Part shown: one piece after another, positions 1 to 3,825 of the stretch
Numbering within the stretch: the stretch's first letter is position 1
Layout: each line of letters begins with the position of its first letter
Source of the DNA: Phycisphaerae bacterium
GTDB taxonomy: Bacteria > Planctomycetota > Phycisphaerae > Phycisphaerales > SM1A02
Length of the DNA: 6,329 nucleotides
NCBI GenBank assembly: GCA_002862325.1
Contig: PKCT01000071.1
Coordinates: 1-6,329 of the forward strand
Direction of reading: 5' to 3'
Made by a program: the position numbers and the translations under genes
Notes under the pieces: generated by a model
Database searches by the model: none
The model's input: the letters and a program-made list of their open reading frames with translations, nothing else
What the model was told of the DNA's origin: nothing

Positions 1-1
1 G

Positions 2-283
2 AAGGCGCTGATCGCCGCGGACCAGAAGGCGACCAAGGAACTCGGCATCACCTCGCCGGTCCTCGTCGACTACAGCGGAACCGTCGGCAAGGCCTACGGT
101 GCGAAGACCACCCCGCACATGTACGTGATCGACTCCGAAGGCGTGCTCCGCTACCAGGGCGCCCTGGGCGATCGCAAGGATCGCAACTACGTCATGGACG
201 CGGTCACCGCGATCAAGAAGGGGTCGACCGTCCAGCCCGCCTCGACCCGTCCCTACGGATGCGGCGTGAAGTACAAGGGCTGA
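2..283 (+). CDS. Redoxin / thioredoxin-fold protein, C-terminal 93 residues (5' end outside window)
   Basis: The open frame enters from the left edge and ends at TGA 281-283. The visible 93 residues read as the second half of an AhpC/TSA-type redoxin. A helix leads to a VLVDYSG strand, then KAYGAKTTPHMYVID holds the cis-proline Thr-Pro pair (residues 37-38 of the fragment) that faces the active site in thioredoxin folds, followed by a SEGVLRYQGAL beta-hairpin. The catalytic N-terminal cysteine motif would lie upstream, so peroxidase cannot be told from disulfide reductase. The tail PYGCGVKYKG carries one cysteine (fragment residue 87) three residues after an Arg-Pro pair. I recall similar Cys-containing tails in redoxins of this type, and the cysteine could act as a resolving thiol; that role is inference. 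There is no sign of a frameshift. It is convergent with dnaN, with a shared hairpin between them. Confidence 0.85.
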   Translation, partial: KALIAADQKATKELGITSPVLVDYSGTVGKAYGAKTTPHMYVIDSEGVLRYQGALGDRKDRNYVMDAVTAIKKGSTVQPASTRPYGCGVKYKG

Positions 284-319
284 TTCGAACCTCGCGATCG
301 AATCGCATCGAGACCCAAG

Positions 320-353
320 ACGACGGGACGACCTTCACAGGTCGTCCCGTCGT
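320..353. terminator. Strong hairpin between convergent redoxin and dnaN genes, likely bidirectional terminator
   Basis: A perfect 15 bp inverted repeat: left arm 320-334 (ACGACGGGACGACCT), loop TCAC 335-338, right arm 339-353. A G-T wobble at 319/354 could extend it. It lies 36 bp after the redoxin stop and 30 bp beyond the dnaN stop, the only gap between the two convergent genes. The following U-tract is weak on both strands (TCGTGTCTT on +, CTTGGGTCT on -), so an intrinsic terminator is likely but not textbook. A 10 bp direct repeat, TCGCATCGAG, flanks it at 303-312 and 362-371. Confidence 0.8.
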
Positions 354-383
354 TCGTGTCTTCGCATCGAGTTCGATGGGGGC

Positions 384-1496
384 TCAGGCGAGATTGACCG
401 GCATCACCACGTAGGTGAAGTCGCTCTCGACCTTGATCACGCCCGGCTTGTTCGGGGCCTTGAGTTCGATCAGCACGGTTTGGGCGTCCGCGTGCTTCAG
501 CGCTTCGGTGAGGTAGGTGGGGTTGAAGCCGATCTCGATCGGTTCGCCCGCATAGTCGACGTCGACCTTGATCTCGGCCTCGCCCATCTCGGGGGCCCGG
601 CTGGAGAGCGTCAGGGTGCCGTCGGCGAAGGCGAGGCGGACGCCCTTGCTCTCCTCGTTGGTGAGGAGGGCGGCTCGGCGGACGGCGGAGGAGAGATCGC
701 CCGCGTCGAATTCGACCCGCTTGTCCTGGTCCTTCGGAATCACGTCTTCGAAGGGCGGGAAGGACCCCTCCACCAGATTGCTCGAGAGGACCGGCGCGCC
801 GGGACCTTCGCCGACCTTGAACAGGATCTGGTTGCGATCGCGACGTACGCTGACCGGTTCGTCGGGATCGGACATGAGACGACTGAGCACGTTGAGCGCC
901 TTGGTCGGCACGATCGACGACGTGTCCTCGCCCTCGAAGCTACCGCATTCCCCGCGAGCCACCGCGAGCCGTCGTCCGTCGGTCGCGACCAGGCGGAGGT
1001 GCCGGTCGGTTCGTTCGAGCAGGACGCCGTTGATCGCGTAGCGGCTGTTCTCGACCGCGGTCGCGAAGACGGTGCGTCCGATGACGCGACGGAAAGTACC
1101 GGCGTTGGTCTGGAATTCGACCGGTCCCTCCTCGAACGCGGGGGTGCCCGGGAACTCGCCGGGATCGAAGCCGAAGACCTTGAACTTCGCGTCCTTGCCG
1201 CGGATGTTCGCGACGTTCTTGTCGACCTCGATCGTGATCGCTTCGTCGTTGGTCGCGCGGACGATCTGGTTCAGCTTGTCGGCGGGGATCAACGCCTCGC
1301 CCTCTTCGCGGATGTCGACTTCGGCGACGCCCAGGATGAGACCGATCTCGGTGTCCGTCGCGGAGACCGTGAGGAATCCGTCCTTGGCCTCGAGCTTGAG
1401 GCAGAGGAGAACCGGGGCGGGCGTACGATTGACGACCACGCTGCCGGCGACCGAAAGGGCCTCGGCCAAGGCGTCACGACTACAGACAAGTTTCAT
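384..1496 (-). CDS. dnaN: DNA polymerase III subunit beta (sliding clamp)
   Basis: The 370-residue product matches the usual length (about 366-380) and three-domain layout of the bacterial beta clamp, which encircles DNA as a dimer and tethers DNA polymerase III and other clamp-binding proteins. Domain 1 spans roughly residues 1-120 (MKLVCSRDALAEALS start, SATDTEIGL near 45-53). Domain 2 covers about 125-245 and contains SRYAINGVLLE (151-161) and the clamp signature LVATDGRRLAVA (169-180). Domain 3 includes GSFPPFEDVIPKD (244-256), FNPTYLTEALK (324-334) and the C-terminal YVVMPVNLA, equivalent to YVVMPMRL in E. coli, which borders the partner-binding pocket. The start at 1496 was chosen because family members begin MKLxxxRxxL; 20 extra in-frame residues are possible up to 1556 but are Pro/Arg-rich and look non-coding. 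No good Shine-Dalgarno precedes 1496. It stands apart from dnaA and recF, at least within this window. Confidence 0.97.
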   Translation of the reverse strand: MKLVCSRDALAEALSVAGSVVVNRTPAPVLLCLKLEAKDGFLTVSATDTEIGLILGVAEVDIREEGEALIPADKLNQIVRATNDEAITIEVDKNVANIRGKDAKFKVFGFDPGEFPGTPAFEEGPVEFQTNAGTFRRVIGRTVFATAVENSRYAINGVLLERTDRHLRLVATDGRRLAVARGECGSFEGEDTSSIVPTKALNVLSRLMSDPDEPVSVRRDRNQILFKVGEGPGAPVLSSNLVEGSFPPFEDVIPKDQDKRVEFDAGDLSSAVRRAALLTNEESKGVRLAFADGTLTLSSRAPEMGEAEIKVDVDYAGEPIEIGFNPTYLTEALKHADAQTVLIELKAPNKPGVIKVESDFTYVVMPVNLA

Positions 1497-1501
1497 ACGA
1501 G

Positions 1502-1522
1502 CGTTCCAGACAGTCCTGAACG
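1502..1522. promoter_or_regulatory. 21 bp dyad immediately upstream of dnaN start, possible operator
   Basis: The bases form an interrupted palindrome: CGTTC (1502-1506), two mismatched bases, GAC (1509-1511), central A, GTC (1513-1515), two mismatched bases, GAACG (1518-1522). Eight of ten symmetric pairs match. It ends 5 bp from the dnaN start codon on the minus strand, so a protein bound here could block transcription or initiation. In RNA only the outer 5 bp could pair, around an 11-base loop, so a DNA operator is the more natural reading. No known regulator is assigned. Confidence 0.35.
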
Positions 1523-1568
1523 AGCCGGGGGGCTCCGGAGGGTGCGTTCTCATCACTTCCCACCACGA

Positions 1569-1574
1569 AGTGTA
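1569..1574 (-). promoter_or_regulatory. Candidate -10 element (TACACT) for dnaN
   Basis: On the minus strand TACACT fits TANNNT and lies 72 bp upstream of the chosen dnaN ATG, giving a predicted leader of about 65 bases. No convincing -35 hexamer sits at 16-18 bp. It is the best -10 match between the dnaN start and the neighbouring gene, but remains a pattern-based guess. Confidence 0.35.
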
Positions 1575-1588
1575 GCGGTTTTAGCGGT
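1573..1588. repeat. Two direct TAGCGGT heptamers, 9 bp period, abutting the dnaN -10
   Basis: TAGCGGT occurs at 1573-1579 and again at 1582-1588, with TT between, giving a 9 bp period. The next 9-mer (1589-1597) keeps only its terminal CCGT, so there are two good copies. On the minus strand they read ACCGCTA, immediately upstream of and overlapping TACACT, a place where an activator or repressor could act. The short AT-rich core stands out in this GC-rich gap. Confidence 0.4.
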
Positions 1589-1601
1589 GATTTCCGTGAA
1601 T

Positions 1602-1693
1602 GGACCACCAGTGAGGGTGGTCCGACGGTGCAAAGCGGCGGAAAGAGACCGCCGAACCGAGGTGAATCCCGCATCCTGGGGCCGGGAAGCCCC
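1602..1693. other. Cluster of three consecutive stem-loops in the dnaN / zinc-ribbon intergenic region
   Basis: Three inverted repeats follow each other. (1) GGACCACC 1602-1609 pairs perfectly with GGTGGTCC 1616-1623 around AGTGAG. (2) CGGCGG 1636-1641 pairs with CCGCCG 1649-1654 around AAAGAGA, with an outer CGGT/ACCG pairing (1626-1629 with 1656-1659). (3) GGGGC 1678-1682 pairs with GCCCC 1689-1693. No convincing open reading frame uses this stretch: possible frames through it lack start signals and family resemblance. It could be operator DNA for the two divergent genes, or a small structured RNA. High GC makes short stems common by chance, so only the first, an 8 bp perfect arm, is notable alone. 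Confidence 0.3.
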
Positions 1694-1730
1694 GAAAACG
1701 ATCCAGCTGCATCGCTATCCCATGCCGACC

Positions 1731-1736
1731 TAGACT
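1731..1736 (+). promoter_or_regulatory. Candidate -10 (TAGACT) placing transcription start at the ATG of the zinc-ribbon gene
   Basis: TAGACT fits TANNNT and ends 6 bases before ATG 1743-1745, so a normal -10 to start-site distance puts the first transcribed base at or next to the A of ATG. The bases just before the ATG (TCTC) contain no Shine-Dalgarno sequence. Together these indicate a leaderless mRNA. No clear -35 is seen. Confidence 0.45.
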
Positions 1737-1742
1737 TCTCTC

Positions 1743-2114
1743 ATGCTGCCGTATCGCATCGTCCGCTGGATCAACGACGTCTACCCGGTCCTGGTGTTGT
1801 TTCTCTACATCGGGCTCGCGGGAGTGACGTTCGCAATCTGCTTCCTGATGCCACCGGCCGCGATCATCAGCCTGATCTTCGCCATCTTCGCCCTCATCCC
1901 GGCGACCGTGGCGTGGAAGCTGCTGAAGGCGAGCGAGCACTTTCTCGCCCGGTCGGCGATCCGCGACGATCGGTGTCCGGAGTGCGGCTACGAGCTGGCG
2001 CAGGACCCCGACCGAACCGCGGTCGCTTCGAACGACGACGTTCCGGCGGTGTGCCCATGCTGCCTCGGATGCGGCGCAGCCTTCTCCGCGGATGGAACGC
2101 GAGTCGCGATCTGA
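1743..2114 (+). CDS. Small membrane protein: two transmembrane helices plus C-terminal zinc ribbon
   Basis: A 123-residue protein of unknown function. Residues about 14-35 and 38-60 form two hydrophobic segments, rich in Leu/Ile/Val/Ala/Phe and joined by MPPAA, with basic residues at the N-terminus (R5, R8) and after the second helix (K59, K62, R70). A cytoplasmic zinc ribbon follows: C78-P-E-C81-G-Y-E-L supplies the first pair, and C107-x2-C110-G-A-A-F supplies the second, about 25 residues later. Two more cysteines (C104, C106) give the crowded cluster CPCCLGC. Membrane proteins with a CPECGY(E/D)L knuckle are, to my knowledge, frequent in Planctomycetota, which is part of the reason for the organism guess. 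The start has no Shine-Dalgarno but has TAGACT at the leaderless distance. It ends 8 bp from the convergent downstream gene. Regulatory, assembly or metal-binding roles are all possible; none is shown. Confidence 0.75.
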   Translation: MLPYRIVRWINDVYPVLVLFLYIGLAGVTFAICFLMPPAAIISLIFAIFALIPATVAWKLLKASEHFLARSAIRDDRCPECGYELAQDPDRTAVASNDDVPAVCPCCLGCGAAFSADGTRVAI

Positions 2115-2117
2115 CCC

Positions 2118-2141
2118 CGCGATCACCCCTGGGTGAACGCG
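2118..2141. terminator. Imperfect 24 bp palindrome at a convergent gene junction, possible bidirectional terminator
   Basis: CGCG 2118-2121, A, TCACC 2123-2127, loop CCTG, GGTGA 2132-2136, A, CGCG 2138-2141. Two stems are interrupted by a single A-A mismatch. It starts 3 bp after the zinc-ribbon stop (2112-2114) and covers the stop of the minus-strand gene (TCA 2123-2125). Neither side has a T-tract, so Rho-independent termination is uncertain; protection of 3' ends is equally plausible. Confidence 0.4.
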
Positions 2142-2734
2142 GCGGCGACCGCCCGGACCTCGTCAGCGAGACTCTCATTGCCGATCGTCAGCAGGACGCC
2201 GCCGGCGGGCTCGACCTCGACCAGGAGCGGTGCCTGTAGCGCCGCGATCGAGATGCCCTGCTCCAGCTTTTCGGCGTGACCGAGGATCGCGTCGACCAGT
2301 GCCCTGAGCAGATGCAGATCGCGCAGCTCGCATACCAGCGGCTCCCGCGTGTTCAGTTCGATCGTCGCTTCCGAGTCGATCGCCATCCACTGCTCGTTGT
2401 CGGTCAGCACCGGCGTCACCACGTCGAAGACCGGACGCCACTTCCCGATCGGAAAGAGAAGCATCGGCGCGAGATGGAGCTTGTGGAGGATGTGCTCGAG
2501 CACCTCGCCGGCCTGGGACCGCGGGACTTCGAGGACTTCCGCATCGACCACGTCCGGTTCGTGGCCGTCGCGCATCGCGAAGATGGTCCGGTGTGCATCG
2601 CGACTTTCGTGATAGTCGATTTGAAGGACATCGAGCTCGGCGGGCGCTTCACCGGTGAGGGTCACGACCTCTTCGTCGGTGAGGGTTCGCCAGGCACGAT
2701 CGAATTCGAAGAATTCCAAAACCAGGACTCCCAT
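2123..2734 (-). CDS. Unrecognised acidic soluble protein, 203 residues
   Basis: I do not recognise a family. With the start at 2734 the product is 203 residues, MGVLVLEFFEFDRAW at the N-terminus, with about 37 Asp/Glu against 14 Lys/Arg, so strongly acidic. It has no signal peptide and no membrane segment. Alternating strands and helices are suggested: a helix around 74-89 (AGEVLEHILHKLHLAP), strands around 101-110 and 122-127, a helix around 136-158 (CELRDLHLLRALVDAILGH), then strands at 169-184 and a final helix at 187-200. This looks like a compact alpha/beta domain without an obvious catalytic motif. An upstream in-frame ATG at 2770 would add 12 residues (MSIPWKRFTQSR), which do not look like part of the fold. 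Neither start has a good Shine-Dalgarno. The frame is long, codon use is GC-rich like its neighbours, and the gene fits tightly between convergent and divergent partners, so I consider it real. Confidence 0.7.
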   Translation of the reverse strand: MGVLVLEFFEFDRAWRTLTDEEVVTLTGEAPAELDVLQIDYHESRDAHRTIFAMRDGHEPDVVDAEVLEVPRSQAGEVLEHILHKLHLAPMLLFPIGKWRPVFDVVTPVLTDNEQWMAIDSEATIELNTREPLVCELRDLHLLRALVDAILGHAEKLEQGISIAALQAPLLVEVEPAGGVLLTIGNESLADEVRAVAAAFTQG

Positions 2735-2757
2735 TCTGGACTGCGTGAACCTCTTCC

Positions 2758-2763
2758 ATGGTA
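2758..2763 (-). promoter_or_regulatory. Candidate -10 (TACCAT) for the acidic hypothetical gene
   Basis: TACCAT on the minus strand is preceded by TTGATT (2779-2784, minus) at a short 15 bp spacing. Predicted transcription would start near 2751, about 17 bases before the ATG at 2734. The same seven bases, TACCATG, occur in the opposite direction at 2804-2810 in front of the phosphatase gene. Confidence 0.3.
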
Positions 2764-2803
2764 TCGACATCCGCGACGAATCAAGGCCCGGTGGCCGAGC
2801 GGG

Positions 2804-2809
2804 TACCAT
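2804..2809 (+). promoter_or_regulatory. Candidate -10 (TACCAT) for a leaderless phosphatase-rpiB transcript
   Basis: TACCAT fits TANNNT and ends 7 bases before ATG 2817-2819, the distance expected if transcription begins at the start codon. It overlaps the alternative ATG at 2808, which makes that upstream ATG unlikely to be on the mRNA if this promoter is used. No Shine-Dalgarno precedes either ATG. A -35 is not evident. Confidence 0.45.
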
Positions 2810-2816
2810 GTCGGAC

Positions 2817-3278
2817 ATGCGAACGGTGCTCTTCATCTGTACGGGCAATACGTGCCGATCTCCGATGGCGGAGGGGATCGCCCGTCATCTGGCGTCGGAA
2901 AAGCGGATTTCCGGCGTGGAGGACGAGGTGTTCTTCGCGTCGGCCGGCGTCTTCGCGTCCGATGGCGTTCCCATGTCCCCGGAGACCGCCGACGCGCTGC
3001 TCCGACGGGGTATCGAGCCAGAAGGGCACAGCACCCGTCTGACCCCGAAAATGATCGCCAACGCCGATCTGGTGCTCGGCATGACCGAGGCCCACATCCA
3101 CGCCGCCCGGCAGATGCGTCCGGCCGACGCGGACACGCCCATCGAGCGGGTCGATCCCGCCGGGGACATCGAGGATCCGATCGGCCAGGGGCAGGCAACG
3201 TACGATCGGGTCGCCGCGCGTCTGGACGAGGTGCTTCCGAGCCGCCTGGAGAACCTCCTGGGGTCGACGAAGGCGTGA
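2817..3278 (+). CDS. ywlE: Low-molecular-weight protein phosphatase, YwlE-like (probable protein-arginine phosphatase)
   Basis: The 153-residue product is a complete LMW-PTP fold. The P-loop C8-TGNTC-R14-S15 is the CX5R(S/T) nucleophile motif, followed by PMAE. SAGV(F) at 42-46 is the family strand. The general-acid loop is DIEDPIGQG, with D120-P121 as the likely proton donor. Thr12 in the P-loop (CTGNTCRS) matches the Thr of Bacillus YwlE, which favours phospho-arginine; tyrosine-specific LMW-PTPs usually carry Ile there (CLGNICRS). FASAGVFAS and ADLVLGMT also resemble YwlE closely. Arginine phosphatase activity is therefore inferred, with tyrosine phosphatase or an arsenate reductase-like role as alternatives. 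I chose ATG 2817, since relatives begin directly with MxxVLFxCTGNTCRSP and TACCAT sits 7 bases upstream; ATG 2808 would add Met-Ser-Asp. The gene is followed after 80 bp by rpiB, the same order as ywlE-ywlF in B. subtilis. Confidence 0.85.
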   Translation: MRTVLFICTGNTCRSPMAEGIARHLASEKRISGVEDEVFFASAGVFASDGVPMSPETADALLRRGIEPEGHSTRLTPKMIANADLVLGMTEAHIHAARQMRPADADTPIERVDPAGDIEDPIGQGQATYDRVAARLDEVLPSRLENLLGSTKA

Positions 3279-3319
3279 CGGGAGGGTGGCCGAACGTCCG
3301 GTCGGTCAGCAGAGTGGAA

Positions 3320-3339
3320 CGCGAGACCGGAGTCTCGCG
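3320..3339 (+). other. Hairpin just upstream of the rpiB ribosome binding site
   Basis: CGCGAGAC 3320-3327 and GTCTCGCG 3332-3339 form a perfect 8 bp stem closed by CGGA. It lies in the 80 bp gap after the phosphatase stop and ends 6 bases before AAGGAG. It has no T-tract, so it is unlikely to terminate. An mRNA-processing or stability stem that separates the levels of the two cistrons, or an operator for an internal promoter, are the options. Confidence 0.45.
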
Positions 3340-3345
3340 AGTGTG

Positions 3346-3351
3346 AAGGAG
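3346..3351 (+). promoter_or_regulatory. Strong Shine-Dalgarno (AAGGAG) of rpiB
   Basis: AAGGAG ends 7 bases before ATG 3359-3361, an ideal spacing. It fixes the rpiB start and shows that this organism uses anti-SD pairing, which makes its absence before the first genes of other units meaningful. Confidence 0.8.
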
Positions 3352-3358
3352 TCGACGA

Positions 3359-3820
3359 ATGAGACTGGCGCTTGGATGTGACCATCGCGGACGGCAGGCG
3401 ATCGAGGAACTCACGCCCTATCTCCAGGCCAACGGCCACGAGGTCGAGGAACTCGGCGACGATCCGTTCGCAACCTCCAGCGACTATCCCGACAAGGCGT
3501 GGCTCGTGGCGAACGCGGTGAGCGACGGTGCGGCCGATCGCGGTATCCTCGTCTGCGGCACCGGGATCGGGATGTGCATCGCAGCGAACAAGGTCCCCGG
3601 TGTCCGGGCGGCCCTCGCCCTGGACGAGCTCAGCGCGAGGCTCTCGCGAAGTCACAACGACGCGAACATCCTCTGCATGAGCGCGGACATGCTCGGCCAG
3701 ACGCTGCTCAAGCGGATCGTCGACACCTGGATGGAGACGGAGTTCGAAGGCGGACGACACGTCCGTCGCGTCTCGAAGATCAGCGAGATCGAAGCGGGAA
3801 GGAATCCCGCTCGGGGCTGA
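3359..3820 (+). CDS. rpiB: Ribose-5-phosphate isomerase B
   Basis: The 153-residue product aligns along its whole length with E. coli RpiB (149 residues), the enzyme that interconverts ribose 5-phosphate and ribulose 5-phosphate in the non-oxidative pentose phosphate pathway. Visible family marks are GCDHRG (D8, H9) in the first nucleotide-fold loop, SDYPDKA (41-47), the active-site loop C66-GTGIGM with the catalytic cysteine in the same position as in E. coli, AANKVPGVRAA (75-85), SRSHNDANIL with H99, N100 and D101, and FEGGRHVRRV with phosphate-binding R133 and R137. In sugar isomerases of the LacA/RpiB family the Cys and His act in enediol chemistry and ring opening. Presence of both Cys66 and His99 supports RpiB over LacA/LacB. 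AAGGAG at 7 bases confirms the start. It is probably cotranscribed with the phosphatase. Its last codons hold a 7 bp hairpin, and pepA ends 5 bp beyond it on the other strand. Confidence 0.96.
   Translation: MRLALGCDHRGRQAIEELTPYLQANGHEVEELGDDPFATSSDYPDKAWLVANAVSDGAADRGILVCGTGIGMCIAANKVPGVRAALALDELSARLSRSHNDANILCMSADMLGQTLLKRIVDTWMETEFEGGRHVRRVSKISEIEAGRNPARG
3793..3811. terminator. Hairpin in the last codons of rpiB, at the rpiB/pepA convergent junction
   Basis: AGCGGGA 3793-3799 and TCCCGCT 3805-3811 form a perfect 7 bp stem with loop AGGAA, inside the rpiB coding end. On + it is followed, 9 bases later, by the stop and CTCTTT. On - it lies 15 bp beyond the pepA stop. The two TGA stops are themselves mirror images: CTGA 3817-3820 and TCAG 3826-3829. 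Termination for either strand is plausible but the U-tract is weak. Confidence 0.4.
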
Positions 3821-3825
3821 CTCTT

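Noticed and set aside
303..371. 10 bp direct repeat TCGCATCGAG flanking the hairpin (303-312, 362-371) as a possible insertion target duplication
   Set aside because: The 49 bp between the copies is just the terminator hairpin region with no mobile element, and the repeat is rich in the common CGATCG-type words of this genome.
1497..1556. N-terminal extension of DnaN by 20 residues (ATG at 1554-1556)
   Set aside because: Clamp proteins start at the MKLxxxR motif. The extension is Pro/Arg-rich, and the 21 bp dyad falls inside it.
1480..1674. Short minus-strand open frame (64 codons) upstream of and overlapping the dnaN start
   Set aside because: It has no ribosome binding site and no recognisable sequence, and it overlaps dnaN in another frame.
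480..1733. Long open frame (417 codons) on +, antisense to dnaN
   Set aside because: It runs opposite a gene with full-length clamp homology. Its translation is Arg/Asp/Gly/Val-rich with no recognisable motif, as expected for shadow frames in high-GC DNA.
2790..2806. tRNA-Ser/Leu-like string GTGGCCGAGCGG before the phosphatase, and a similar GGGTGGCCGA at 3285-3294
   Set aside because: Each resembles only an acceptor/D-arm start. No anticodon arm or T-arm (GGTTCGAATCC type) follows, and the first runs into a coding region.
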